Part shown: positions 17,586-26,440 of the stretch, one piece after another | Numbering within the stretch: position 1 is the stretch's first letter | Layout: the number at the start of each line of letters is the position of its first letter | NCBI GenBank assembly: GCA_030651895.1 | Contig: JAUSBR010000002.1 | Coordinates: 85,815 to 149,814 of the forward strand | Reading direction: 5' to 3' | DNA: 64,000 nucleotides | Source: Sideroxyarcus sp. | GTDB lineage: Bacteria; Pseudomonadota; Gammaproteobacteria; Burkholderiales; Gallionellaceae | Notes under the pieces: model-generated | The model's input: only the letters and a program-made list of their open reading frames with translations | Told to the model about the DNA's origin: nothing | Databases searched by the model: none | Made by a program: the position numbers and the translations under genes

Positions 17586-18647
17586 ATGCTGCCCGCCAAC
17601 CTCACCTCCACGCTCAAGGCGCTCGCGCTCCACGATAAGCCGCTGATCACGGCGACGCCGGACAAGAACGCCGCCAACGCGGGCAAACAATTCGAGCTGG
17701 GCCAGAAGCTGCAGGGTACGGTGCAGGCGCAGGTCGCACCCAACGTGTTCAATGTCCGCGTCGCCGACCAGTTGCTGCAGATGCAACTGCCCAGCTTCAT
17801 CCGCTCCGGTGACACCATCACCCTGCAAGTCGCCTCGCTGCAACCGCGCCTGACCTTTACTCTGGCCGCCTCCTCCAACCCGGTCTCCACTCCAGAATCG
17901 CTCAGCGCCACCGCGCGCCTGCTCTCGTCACTGTCGCAGCAACCGCTGGAAAGAAGCTATGTGCGCCCCATCCAGAGTTCGCCGCTGTGGACCGGCGCAC
18001 AGGCGCTGCCGGATACCACCCAACTCGCCGGCAAGCTGCACGATGCGCTGAGCCACAGCGGCCTGTTCTACGAATCGCACCAGGCGCAGTGGATCTCCGG
18101 TACGCGCCCTACCACGCAACTACTGCTGGAACCGCAGAACCAGCTTGCGCAAAACCTGACGGCGCAGAATCCCGCAGCAGCTGGAGCTAACGCCAGAAAT
18201 GCTGAGACAGCCATCGGCACGATGCCGCACCCCCTCACGGGAAGCGAACCGCGCCCTGCCGGTACGGCAGCTATCCCGGAACATCTGCAAACGCTGGTGC
18301 AGCAGCAGATGAACGCGCTGGAGACGCGGCAGGTGCTGTGGCAGGGCCAGGTCTGGCAGGGCCAGGAGATGCGCTGGGAGGTGCGCGAGGAATCGCCGCA
18401 CCGCAATACCAGCGGCGAGCAGGAAGGGCAGTGGGTCACCCAGATCAGCCTGGACCTGCCCAATCTGGGCGGCGTCTCCGCCCGGCTCAGCTTCAATGGC
18501 AATGCGCTGAACCTCAGTCTCGAAGTGTCCGACGAACAGACTTGCACCAGACTGGGCAACGCCAGTTCGCAACTGGTCGCCGCGCTGACCGAGCGCGGCA
18601 TCCCCGTCACCCAGACGCAGATCACCCAAAATGAGCCTGCCCGATAA
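17586..18647 (+). CDS. FliK-like flagellar hook-length control protein (second copy)
   Basis: 353 aa. The C-terminal 90 residues (about 255-345) fit the Flg_hook domain of FliK: a WVTQISLDLPNLGGVSARLS start and a NLSLEVSDEQTCTRLGNA core. The N-terminal part is Ala/Gln/Leu-rich without a set fold. It is distinct from the fliK at 39218-40318 within the export gene cluster, so the genome has at least two FliK-like proteins. Its 3' end overlaps the next gene by 17 nt, and that gene encodes an FlhB C-terminal homologue, so the pair mirrors the FliK-FlhB specificity switch. Confidence 0.8.
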   Translation: MLPANLTSTLKALALHDKPLITATPDKNAANAGKQFELGQKLQGTVQAQVAPNVFNVRVADQLLQMQLPSFIRSGDTITLQVASLQPRLTFTLAASSNPVSTPESLSATARLLSSLSQQPLERSYVRPIQSSPLWTGAQALPDTTQLAGKLHDALSHSGLFYESHQAQWISGTRPTTQLLLEPQNQLAQNLTAQNPAAAGANARNAETAIGTMPHPLTGSEPRPAGTAAIPEHLQTLVQQQMNALETRQVLWQGQVWQGQEMRWEVREESPHRNTSGEQEGQWVTQISLDLPNLGGVSARLSFNGNALNLSLEVSDEQTCTRLGNASSQLVAALTERGIPVTQTQITQNEPAR

Positions 18648-18963
18648 GCGCCAGCTGGCGGTCGCCCTCGCCTACCGCAACGGCGATGCCGCCCCCAAGG
18701 TCGTCGCCAGCGGGCGCGGCCTGATCGCCAAGGCCATCATCGAGCGTGCAAGGCAAAACGGCATCTATGTGCATGAATCGGAAGAACTGGTCGGCATGCT
18801 GATGCAGGTGGAACTGGACCAGCATATCCCGCCCCAGCTCTATCTGGCCGTGGCCGAGTTGCTGGCCTGGCTATACCGTTTGGAACGGGGTGAAACCGGT
18901 CCAATTCCGGGTACTGCCCCGCAGGCAAACCCGCTACAATCGTCACAAGTGAAACCACGTTGA
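18631..18963 (+). CDS. FlhB C-terminal domain homologue (FlhX-type)
   Basis: 110 aa, matching only the cytoplasmic C-terminal domain of FlhB/YscU: VALAYRNGDAAPKVVASGRG, IIERARQNGIYVHESEELV, and MQVELDQHIPPQLYLAVAELLAWLY. No transmembrane part. The NPTH autocleavage site sits before this part in full FlhB and is absent. Stand-alone FlhB-CT proteins are known from many flagellate bacteria and can partly replace the cleaved FlhB domain. Its stop codon lies inside an inverted repeat. Confidence 0.88.
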   Translation: MSLPDKRQLAVALAYRNGDAAPKVVASGRGLIAKAIIERARQNGIYVHESEELVGMLMQVELDQHIPPQLYLAVAELLAWLYRLERGETGPIPGTAPQANPLQSSQVKPR

Positions 18964-18970
18964 CGATTGT
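18936..18970 (+). promoter_or_regulatory. 10-bp inverted repeat directly before the ycgR start
   Basis: ACAATCGTCA (18936-18945) and TGACGATTGT (18961-18970) are perfect reverse complements with a 15-nt spacer. The right arm includes the stop codon of the flhB-like gene and ends 3 nt before the ycgR ATG, where no Shine-Dalgarno is visible. It could be an operator or an mRNA stem that governs ycgR translation. Confidence 0.55.
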
Positions 18971-18973
18971 CCC

Positions 18974-19738
18974 ATGCGCACCAAAGAGATCCCGCTAAAG
19001 ATCGAGCTATTCTCCAGCGACCAGGAAAACGAGTTCCTGATCACCAATCCCAAGGAGATCGCCTCCATCCTCGCAACCATCGCCCAGCGCAAATCGCGCG
19101 TCGCCCTGTATTACAACGAAGGCAACAGCATGGTGCTGACCATGATCCTTGCCGCCGACGAGAACGGCGTCTGGATCGATGCCGCCTCCAACCCGCTCGA
19201 CAACCGCCATATCGAACGCAGCAACCGCATCGTCTTCGTCAGCACCCACAATCAGGCCAAGGTGCAGTTCATCGCCAGCAGCGCCATGCTGGGCAGCTAC
19301 GAGGATTCCCCGGCTTTCCTGCTCGCGCTGCCGCGCAAACTGCTGCGACTGCAACGGCGCGACTACTACCGTCTCGTCGCCCCGGAAACGCACGCACTCA
19401 AATGCGTCATCCGTCCCGTGCCCGACCAGGCGCACATCACGCACGAGATCACCGTGATGGACATCAGCATCGGCGGCGTCGCGCTGGTATGCGAAGCGAG
19501 CGGCATCGAACTGCAACCGGGCATGAGGTATGAGAACTGCGAGATCGAACTGCCCGATGTCGGCACGGTGGAAGCGACCATAGAAGTGAAGAACACCTTC
19601 GAGATCACCGACCGCAACGGCCATATCAAGCGCCGCGCCGGCTGCGTGTTCGTCAGACCGAACGGGCAGACCACCAAGCTGCTGCAGCGCTACGTGGCGC
19701 AGATGCAGCAAGCCAGCATCCAGTCCACCACGAAATAA
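18974..19738 (+). CDS. ycgR: Flagellar brake protein YcgR (PilZ domain)
   Basis: 254 aa. The N-terminal YcgR domain covers about residues 5-115; a PilZ domain follows, with the c-di-GMP-binding RxxxR in QRRDYYRLV and DxSxxG as DISIGG. YcgR with bound c-di-GMP contacts the motor switch or stator and slows the flagellum. The gene sits at the end of the filament cluster, and the diguanylate cyclase at 12386-14035 could supply its ligand. Confidence 0.94.
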   Translation: MRTKEIPLKIELFSSDQENEFLITNPKEIASILATIAQRKSRVALYYNEGNSMVLTMILAADENGVWIDAASNPLDNRHIERSNRIVFVSTHNQAKVQFIASSAMLGSYEDSPAFLLALPRKLLRLQRRDYYRLVAPETHALKCVIRPVPDQAHITHEITVMDISIGGVALVCEASGIELQPGMRYENCEIELPDVGTVEATIEVKNTFEITDRNGHIKRRAGCVFVRPNGQTTKLLQRYVAQMQQASIQSTTK

Positions 19739-19763
19739 CACCGCCCCAATGGAGAGTGCAGCG

Positions 19764-20483
19764 ATGCCCGCCGGAAAGAAAGTGGCCATCATGCAGCCCT
19801 ACTTCTTTCCCTATCTGGGCTACTGGCAGTTGCTCGCCGCCGTCGACACTTTCGTCATCCTCGACGACGTCAATTACATCAACCGCGGCTGGATCAACCG
19901 CAACCGCATCGCCATCAACGGCGAACCGAGCTGGCTCACCGTGCCGCTGAACGGTGCCAGCCAGAACAAACTCATCTGCGACATCACCATCGCCCCCGAC
20001 GACGGCTGGAAGAAACGCCTGCAGCGCACCCTCGCCACCGCCTACGCCAAGGCCCCGCAATCCGCGAACGTGCTGGCACTGTTCGAGCAATGGCTGGCAC
20101 AGGCCGACGGCGACCTCTCCGCCGCACTGCATCACAGCATCACCCAAGTGGCCGCATCACTCGACATCAAAACCACCATCATCCCCAGCAGCTGCATCTA
20201 CCCCAAAGGTGAACTGAAAGGCGCAGACCGCATCCTCGACATCTGCAAACGCGAAGGCGCAAGCGTGTACGTGAATCCGCCGGGCGGAAAAGAGCTTTAC
20301 GATGCCGCGATGTTCCGCGAAGCCGGGATAGAACTACAGTTCCTGCAACCCGACCTGCACCAGGACGAACTGCGCAGCGGCGCGAGTGATGGCAGCGTGT
20401 TGTCGATACTGGATTCGATGATGCACAACTCGGCGGAAAAACTGGCGGGGGCGGTGAAGCGGTTCGAATTATCGAGAGCCTGA
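19764..20483 (+). CDS. WbqC-like family protein
   Basis: 239 aa. The family signature is clear: MQPYFFPYLGYWQLL near the start, DDVNYINRGWINRN, WLTVPLNG, and a C-terminal PGGKELYD. WbqC-type proteins occur in O-antigen and surface-glycan loci; their reaction is thought to be glycan-related but is not firmly known. I chose the ATG at 19764, preceded by GGAGAG at 7-nt spacing, over one 15 nt upstream with no ribosome site. Lying between the flagellar block and the glycosylation island, it may take part in the same glycan. Confidence 0.85.
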   Translation: MPAGKKVAIMQPYFFPYLGYWQLLAAVDTFVILDDVNYINRGWINRNRIAINGEPSWLTVPLNGASQNKLICDITIAPDDGWKKRLQRTLATAYAKAPQSANVLALFEQWLAQADGDLSAALHHSITQVAASLDIKTTIIPSSCIYPKGELKGADRILDICKREGASVYVNPPGGKELYDAAMFREAGIELQFLQPDLHQDELRSGASDGSVLSILDSMMHNSAEKLAGAVKRFELSRA

Positions 20484-20628
20484 TAGAGTCAGAAGCGAGG
20501 GCTAGGCTATTGCGCACGAACCGCACCCCACCCAACACAAAGACGCACATCCGGCACCGACAATGTCGTCGGTGATAGGCGGCCTTGCCGCTCTATAAGA
20601 ATGTTTTCTAATTTTAGTTAGGCCTCAA

Positions 20629-21285
20629 ATGCCCACACCCACTTCTTCACCTGAGTTCGTGCGCTTGGTAAAAACAGTGCGCATGCAGACTGGCACATTG
20701 ACGGCACTGCTCGATCACCCGGAGCGCGACGAACTGGACTTTCACGTTTCGCTGGCGGGGCCGCTTCGCTCCATGCTTTGCGATGCCGACTGGCCGACCC
20801 TACTCAAACTTGCCGAAGTTCTTGGCGAATCACCCAGAGTGTGGGGACCGCACGCACCTTCGGACAGAGACAAGAAGGCTCCAACCCTCTACATGAACGC
20901 GCTCACCGTATCAGCCGAGCCTGTTGCCTTCTCTCAAGAGATGTCAATCGCGGAGTTTCTTGACGCCCCCGTGGGGGCCGTTGGGATGATCGATCAAGCG
21001 GCAGGAAAGTCTAAGGGGCACTGGTACACACCTCGCCAACTCATCAAGTGGGCTGCAAACAAGGACGGCCCGTCGCACTTTGATCCAAAGACGCCCGCCA
21101 CATACACGGCCATTGCTACCAATTCGCTAATCAGTACAGGCGAAGTGAGCATGGTCGGTCCAGGCGGCGAGACCGCACTTACGCGAAGCGACAACTTGCC
21201 TCTGCGAATGGCGCTCCTCCAAATTGCACAAGCATCTGTGATAATCGCCAAGGACCTTCTAACTCGATGCTCCGCTGATATCTAA
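20629..21285 (+). CDS. Hypothetical protein
   Basis: 218 aa, not recognised. No signal peptide or transmembrane segment. It contains a YTPRQLIKWAANKDGP stretch, a Gly-rich MVGPGGETA turn and a helical C-terminus (MALLQIAQASVIIAKDLL). Its base composition is less GC-rich than the neighbours, with more balanced third positions, which suggests acquisition. It follows a 145-bp gap with a small hairpin (CACCGAC/GTCGGTG, about 20556-20575) and no neighbour in an operon. Confidence 0.6.
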   Translation: MPTPTSSPEFVRLVKTVRMQTGTLTALLDHPERDELDFHVSLAGPLRSMLCDADWPTLLKLAEVLGESPRVWGPHAPSDRDKKAPTLYMNALTVSAEPVAFSQEMSIAEFLDAPVGAVGMIDQAAGKSKGHWYTPRQLIKWAANKDGPSHFDPKTPATYTAIATNSLISTGEVSMVGPGGETALTRSDNLPLRMALLQIAQASVIIAKDLLTRCSADI

Positions 21286-21326
21286 CCTTCGATCGAAAGA
21301 ATGAAAACATTCGGCGCCATGCGCTG

Positions 21327-21355
21327 CGCCCTTCAACAAGCTCAGGACAGGCTTA
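21327..21355. repeat. Dispersed extragenic repeat fragment
   Basis: The segment reads CGCCCTTCAACAAGCTCAGG followed by ACAGGCTTA. Close variants (CCCTTCGACAAGCTCAGG) are familiar as dispersed intergenic repeats in many proteobacterial genomes. Only one copy was noticed in this window. It lies between two genes of unusual composition. Confidence 0.5.
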
Positions 21356-21408
21356 TTGCAGCCTGCACGAGCTGATATGCTAAACATTTACCGTCTCGAT
21401 TCCATTCT

Positions 21409-21915
21409 TCAGCTTTGTGGCACTTTCTTTCTTGCACCGAATCCCGCAACAAATACTGCAAGTATCAATATTATTAATGGCTTGTTATAGAAACAAGACA
21501 AACCGGCTGGAATAACGCCTAACAGTAGGACCAGCGTTGAACTAATGTAGTTACTTTCGTAGCCATTGCGTCTGCTGAATTTATAGTTAATATCTAAAGC
21601 CAGCGTAACCGCAACGAATATCGTTGAGTGCATCGAGAATAATGGGGTAGGAACAAGCGTTCTGCCGCTCAGGACTTGAAGAAAGTACTCTCCGTAAATC
21701 TGCGGGCCAATAAAATACATCGCGAGACCGAGCGCGAAGAGCAGTAGTAAAAATGCTCTGCTTGTCTTGTAATATCTTAATCCAGTATTTGCGGCACCAT
21801 AAAAAATGCCTTTACGAAAATATACAAGAGTAGCTATCAAGATATACGACGCAATTTTGAGTCCCATTATGAATCCGTATGTATGATTAGAAAACTCAAT
21901 ACCTCTTTTGATCAA
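21409..21915 (-). CDS. Hypothetical multi-pass membrane protein
   Basis: 168 aa with about four to five hydrophobic helices (IASYILIATLVYF; AFLLLLFALGLAMYFIG; STIFVAVTLALDI; STLVLLLGVIPAGLSCFY; IILILAVFVAGFG). No family recognised. The DNA is distinctly AT-richer than the surroundings, pointing to transfer. A start at residue 17 (MGLKIASY) is also possible. Preceded by a 119-bp gap to the phosphoesterase gene with no feature I can name. Confidence 0.55.
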   Translation of the reverse strand: MIKRGIEFSNHTYGFIMGLKIASYILIATLVYFRKGIFYGAANTGLRYYKTSRAFLLLLFALGLAMYFIGPQIYGEYFLQVLSGRTLVPTPLFSMHSTIFVAVTLALDINYKFSRRNGYESNYISSTLVLLLGVIPAGLSCFYNKPLIILILAVFVAGFGARKKVPQS

Positions 21916-22034
21916 TCCCCATTATCACGCCCCCCAATACACCAACCAATATTTTCATTCCACCAGCCAGGAATCAAACGGAGCTGGTCTTGCAATCACA
22001 CATACCAGATAACTGCTGTAACTGCCCAGCCGCA

Positions 22035-22715
22035 TCAAGCCTTGCCCGTTTCCCACCCAAGATTCTTTGCCCCCGTCTTCAGGCAATCAGAGTAATAGCC
22101 TGAGAACCCAGCCTTCTCCATCAGCCCTGCCACCCGGCTGATATCGTACTCGACCCGATGAAGAGCAAAGCTGCGACCGTCGAACGTGGCGAAGGCGGCT
22201 CTTGGGTCGTTATCCCTAGGCTGCCCGACCGATCCGGGATTGCAGTAGATCTTGTCGCCGAACTGGGCGATGACCTGTCTGTGGGTATGGCCGGTGGCGA
22301 AGTAGGTACCTTCGACCCGGGAGAAATAGTCGTCGCGAGGATTCAGATATTCATCGATGGGGTCGCCCCAGCCGCCGTGCACCATGCGCAGGTCGCCGAC
22401 ATTCATATAGACCGGAAGGCTGCGTAACCAGGCAAGGTTCTCTGCCGTGATGACTTGTTTCTGATATTGCAGGCAGTCATTGGCGCTGTTCGATCTGGGG
22501 CAGAAGCTCTGCGCAGCCATGTACCAGTCGTGATTGCCCATGACCGACTTGATCTTCCGTTTGCGCAGCTCATCGCAGCATTCGTTTATCTCGGAATAGT
22601 ATCCAGCCGTATCGCCCAGGCAATAGATATCATCGATGCCCATGCCATCGATACGCGCCAGCACTTCGCGTAGCGCGGTGTAATTGCCGTGAATATCAGA
22701 GATGAGTGCGATCAT
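22035..22715 (-). CDS. Metallophosphoesterase (calcineurin-like, YfcE type)
   Basis: 226 aa. The metal-binding motifs of the family are all present: SDIHGN (MIALISDIHGNYTAL), LGDTAGY, GNHDW, MVHGGWGD and ATGHTHR. It overlaps the upstream ATP-grasp gene by 20 nt, so it is co-translated with it. The substrate is unknown; in this operon a sugar-phosphate or nucleotide-sugar hydrolase role is possible but not shown by the sequence. Confidence 0.9.
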   Translation of the reverse strand: MIALISDIHGNYTALREVLARIDGMGIDDIYCLGDTAGYYSEINECCDELRKRKIKSVMGNHDWYMAAQSFCPRSNSANDCLQYQKQVITAENLAWLRSLPVYMNVGDLRMVHGGWGDPIDEYLNPRDDYFSRVEGTYFATGHTHRQVIAQFGDKIYCNPGSVGQPRDNDPRAAFATFDGRSFALHRVEYDISRVAGLMEKAGFSGYYSDCLKTGAKNLGWETGKA

Positions 22716-23658
22716 AAAAAATCAAATCCTCTGTGTACCTGACTGCATAACCTTGTTTCAGCACCGGTTGGTCTGGAACCTTGCCGTCGAGCATCCATTC
22801 GACACTCATGGCGCTTTCGTTATAACCGAAGGCGGCGCGCAACGAGGTGCTGGATGAGATGCGCGGATTGATCTCCAGCAATCTCAACTGGCCGCCGTCA
22901 ACCCGGAACTGGAAATTGGTCGGGCCGACCGGCTTGAATATCTTCCCGAAGTGCAGCAGTGCGTCCTGAACTCCCTCCAGCTCGACCGTCTCGGCCGTTT
23001 CAGTGAACCCGGCTTCGGAAAGCGTCCGCTTGAGGGTATGAAAAGCATACAGCCGACTGTCGCGATCAAAGAACGCCGATGTCGTGTATTCCTCTTCTTC
23101 AGTGCCGATCACGGGCTGGATCATCATGCCCTGCCCTGCTCCGCCCAGATGCTTCCTGAGTTCGTCGATGTCGTTGACGATGACTATCCCTTTCGAGCCC
23201 GAGCCCTTTCTGGGTTTCAGCAGCAGCGGGAATCGTTGTGATGTCTCATCGAATTCCAGGCTGGTCGGGATCGCGTAAGGCGATTTATTCTTTACCAGAC
23301 TCTGATAGAACTGCCACTTGTCGGCACATAAGCGGATCAGGTCCGCATCGTTCAGCAGCACCTGCGCGCCACTCTGCTCTATTGTGTCGCGGTGCTCGTT
23401 CCAGGCAACGACATCCACCTCGATGCCGGGGATGACCATCGACACCTGGTGCCGTTGAATGACATCAAGCAGCCAGGGGAGATAGCTCTCATGATTGGTG
23501 AGCGGCGCTTTTTCAAACACATCGCAAAAAGCCGGTGCTGCCGACCGTTCATACACGGTCGTGCCGATCAATCGGCACTCGGGATGGCTCAGCCGCAGAG
23601 ATTTCAAAATCCCGTAACCGATGATGCCGGAAGCACCTGATACCAGAATCGTTCTCAT
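22696..23658 (-). CDS. ATP-grasp domain protein
   Basis: 320 aa. A pre-ATP-grasp domain with a nucleotide-binding-like start (MRTILVSGASGIIGYGILKSL) and MVIPGIEVDVV is followed by an ATP-grasp domain: FPLLLKPRKGSGSKGIVIV, then MMIQPVIGTEEEEYTT and a metal-binding LRLLEINPRIS. It resembles the carbamoyl-phosphate-synthase-like ligases of surface-glycan loci, which join a carboxylate to an amine using ATP. Start chosen at 23658, where ATG overlaps the stop of the ThDP gene (TGATG); a TTG 12 nt upstream is open but less likely. Confidence 0.88.
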   Translation of the reverse strand: MRTILVSGASGIIGYGILKSLRLSHPECRLIGTTVYERSAAPAFCDVFEKAPLTNHESYLPWLLDVIQRHQVSMVIPGIEVDVVAWNEHRDTIEQSGAQVLLNDADLIRLCADKWQFYQSLVKNKSPYAIPTSLEFDETSQRFPLLLKPRKGSGSKGIVIVNDIDELRKHLGGAGQGMMIQPVIGTEEEEYTTSAFFDRDSRLYAFHTLKRTLSEAGFTETAETVELEGVQDALLHFGKIFKPVGPTNFQFRVDGGQLRLLEINPRISSSTSLRAAFGYNESAMSVEWMLDGKVPDQPVLKQGYAVRYTEDLIFYDRTHL

Positions 23659-25385
23659 CAGAAGATGCAATCCCTTTTGATCTGCTGGTTCTCTTCGTCG
23701 GAAAGCAGCGGCGTTTGCAGGTCGATCGCTGCGCCGGGTTCCGGGTTGTTCATGATCCTCGTTGGCAGTGCGACTTCGATGATCATGGCGGCCGGGCTCT
23801 GTAACAATTTCCTGACCTGCGCGTATTGCTCCACCGCGTCTATCCTGATGTATTCAAGGCTGTAGGATGGCGCGATGGCCGAATAATCGGGGGCTTCGTA
23901 GCCATCCACCGAACCGGTGGTGCGGTCATCAAAGATCCGCTCCTGCAACCGCCGGATCATGCCCAGACAATTGTTGTTCAGCACGATGATCTTGATCGGC
24001 AGCTTGTCGCGTTTGACGGCTTGCAGTTCCTGGATGTTCATCATCAGGCCGCCGTCCCCATTGATGGATATCACCGTCGCCTTCGGCCAGGCATAAGCTG
24101 CGCCTATCGCCGCGGGAAGAGAAAATCCCATCGAACCGTACCCGCCCGTGTTCAGCAATCTATTCCCCTTCCTCAGGCGGAAGGATTGAGCCGTGAACAT
24201 CTGGTTCTGTCCAACATCGGCACACACCACCAAATGCTCGGGCAGGTCTTCAGAGATCGCGTGCAGAAAGTCGTTGGCATCCACCTCCCGACGGCTCGTG
24301 TCGTGGGAGGGATAGCGCGCTTTCCAGCGGGCGATCACCTCGTGCCATTTCGGGAAGGACAGCTTCGGGAAGTCAGCCTTGAGGATCTGCTCCAGGAAAT
24401 TCCCTGCGCTTGAATAGAGGTTGATGTTGCCCTTGCCGCTGCCGGGCTGCACCCGGTCGAGTTCTGTACGATCAATGTCCACCCGGATGATCTTTGCCTC
24501 ACCGGCAAATCTGGCCTTGTCACCCGCGAGTTGCCGCTCGTCCAGCCGCGAACCCAGAATGATCAGGCAGTCGCAATTCGCCAGCGCGAAGTTGGCATAC
24601 CGGTTGCCGTAATGCCCTATGAAACCGACGAAGGAAGAATGCTCGTGCGGCAACACGTCGAGACCGCAGAGGGAAGCCACCGCCGGGATGGGCGCCTTGT
24701 CCAGGAACTGGAGAATGGCGCTTCTTGTCGATTCGTTCCTGCAGCCGCCCCCCAACAACAGCAACGGCCTTTTGGCGTTTTGCAGCGCTTCCAGTATCTG
24801 CGGGACATCGATCTTGTCGAATGCGCTTGTCACTTCAGGCGTGTAGCCCCTGAGCTCTTCCACATTGATGTCGCTTCTGGCCACATCATAAGGAAGATCG
24901 ATCAGCACCGGACCTTTGCGTCCTTCCTTCGCGATGTGAAGCGCTTTCTCCAGACAGAACCTTACATCCTTCGGATCATTGATCTTGACTGCGTATTTCG
25001 TTATCCCGGCAGTCAGTGCGACCATGTCCATCTCCTCGAAGGCGTTCTGCCTGACCTCGGGAGATTTTTTGACCGCTTCAGAATGGACGCTGCCGACCAG
25101 GAACAGGCAGGGGATGGAATCAAAAAAAGCGTTGGCGATACCGGCGACGAGATTGCAGGAACTCGGCGCCCCCGAGGAGGTGGCCGCGGACACATCCTCC
25201 CTGACCATGGCAAACGCGTTGGCGGCAAAAGCGGCACCCTGCTCGTGATAGTTCAACACGAATCTCTGCCCCTTGCTCCCGGCGATCGCATCGAGCAAGT
25301 CCGCGTTGAATCCGCCGATCTGGCCAAACACGGTATCGACCCCGTTGTTACTCAACAGATCGACTACATATTTGGCGACTTTCAT
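23658..25385 (-). CDS. Thiamine-diphosphate enzyme of the acetolactate-synthase family
   Basis: 575 aa with the three domains of ThDP decarboxylases. The catalytic Glu is in LNYHEQGAAFAANAFA and the ThDP-binding motif is GDGGLMMNIQELQ with the paired Asn in LNNNCLGM. It is not in an ilvBN context: no small subunit follows, and the operon holds glycan-type genes. Related enzymes such as YerE transfer a two-carbon acetyl unit from pyruvate to a keto sugar, giving branched sugars. That role is a guess from the neighbourhood; a housekeeping acetolactate synthase is less likely. Confidence 0.85.
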   Translation of the reverse strand: MKVAKYVVDLLSNNGVDTVFGQIGGFNADLLDAIAGSKGQRFVLNYHEQGAAFAANAFAMVREDVSAATSSGAPSSCNLVAGIANAFFDSIPCLFLVGSVHSEAVKKSPEVRQNAFEEMDMVALTAGITKYAVKINDPKDVRFCLEKALHIAKEGRKGPVLIDLPYDVARSDINVEELRGYTPEVTSAFDKIDVPQILEALQNAKRPLLLLGGGCRNESTRSAILQFLDKAPIPAVASLCGLDVLPHEHSSFVGFIGHYGNRYANFALANCDCLIILGSRLDERQLAGDKARFAGEAKIIRVDIDRTELDRVQPGSGKGNINLYSSAGNFLEQILKADFPKLSFPKWHEVIARWKARYPSHDTSRREVDANDFLHAISEDLPEHLVVCADVGQNQMFTAQSFRLRKGNRLLNTGGYGSMGFSLPAAIGAAYAWPKATVISINGDGGLMMNIQELQAVKRDKLPIKIIVLNNNCLGMIRRLQERIFDDRTTGSVDGYEAPDYSAIAPSYSLEYIRIDAVEQYAQVRKLLQSPAAMIIEVALPTRIMNNPEPGAAIDLQTPLLSDEENQQIKRDCIF

Positions 25386-25415
25386 TTTGTATTCAACTCC
25401 TCTGCGCGTTTCATG

Positions 25416-26357
25416 CTACAGCACCAGTTCCGCATAGCCGAACCCCTCTTTGCCGAAATGATTGCCACAGTAAAACATGATGAACTTGTCATTGATCTTC
25501 GCAATATGGGGATACTCGATCATCTGCGAGTCCCAGCCGGTCTCGGAGACATCGATCCCGGCCTGTGCATCATCGCGCGCCCAACTCACCAAGTCATCCG
25601 AATATGCGTAGCCGATGCGGTAGGCCCGGTCTTTGGTCGCCCTGAAATCCAGCCCGTAGCGGTAACAGAAGAACATATGGTATCTGTCGCCCAGTTTCAT
25701 GATCGCCGGCGTGGTCTGGCATTCGTTCTCCACCTTGAACGGGATGACCTGCTTGGTGTTCCTGGCCCAATCGATGCCGTTGGTCGAGGTGGCGTGCTTG
25801 ATGACGTACTGCGACTCAAGCTTGCCACCTTCTTTGATCCATTGCACACCGGTGTGGTAGAACATATGCCAGTCATCCTCGGCCAGTTTGTAGACGACCG
25901 GAGTTGAATTCAAGTACGGTTCGTTCAGGGTCGGGCCGAGCAGCGGACCCTTGCCGACTTTTACAAACCTCTCGCCATCCTGACTTTTGGCCAGGCCGAT
26001 CTCCCAGTCATAGGGAACGCTGAAGCCGCGCGACCAGCCCACATAGTAAAGATAAAACTCACCACCGTGTCTGACGACACTGATCGGCATCGAACCGAAC
26101 TCGTCGAACTCACCCAGGCCGCCCAGATCCATCAGAGGCTGCGGGGATATCTTGATCACCTCAAAAGTGTTCTTATCCAGATCGACGAAACCGCCATAGG
26201 CCCGGCACATGCCATCCTTGTAGTCTTCCCGGGTGGCGAAATAGACCCGAATGAAGTCATCGAACTCCAATGGAAAAGGACACTGGGCGTGACTGAACAT
26301 CCATGGATAGTTGTTGTTCGGCGCAAAGATGCGCCCTTTTTTTTCCCACTTGAACAT
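25416..26357 (-). CDS. Beta-propeller protein related to GH43/GH32-type glycosidases
   Basis: 313 aa. Repeated blade-like motifs resemble five-bladed beta-propeller glycosidases: FIRVYFATRED, GEFYLYYVGWSRGF, WHMFYHTGVQW, RYHMFFCYRYG, and KFIMFYCGNHFG. The catalytic acidic residues were not assigned. It may be a glycan-binding protein or a sugar-processing enzyme of the cytoplasm, since it has no signal peptide. Start at 26357 is supported by GGAAAGGG with a 5-nt spacer; an ATG 15 nt upstream has no such site. Confidence 0.72.
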   Translation of the reverse strand: MFKWEKKGRIFAPNNNYPWMFSHAQCPFPLEFDDFIRVYFATREDYKDGMCRAYGGFVDLDKNTFEVIKISPQPLMDLGGLGEFDEFGSMPISVVRHGGEFYLYYVGWSRGFSVPYDWEIGLAKSQDGERFVKVGKGPLLGPTLNEPYLNSTPVVYKLAEDDWHMFYHTGVQWIKEGGKLESQYVIKHATSTNGIDWARNTKQVIPFKVENECQTTPAIMKLGDRYHMFFCYRYGLDFRATKDRAYRIGYAYSDDLVSWARDDAQAGIDVSETGWDSQMIEYPHIAKINDKFIMFYCGNHFGKEGFGYAELVL

Positions 26358-26440
26358 TGCCACCCTTTCCATAGCGCCTCAGAGAATCGCTGAGGCGGTT
26401 TGTTTGACACCGATCACCAGACCTTTCTTCAACCGGCCCA

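Noticed and set aside
16323..17843. 506-codon minus-strand open frame opposite fliD, fliS and fliT
   Set aside because: Covers three real flagellar genes antisense and shows no domain.
23658..25385. Housekeeping acetolactate synthase (ilvB)
   Set aside because: No regulatory subunit or ilvC follows, and the neighbours are glycan-type genes; kept as a ThDP enzyme of unknown substrate.
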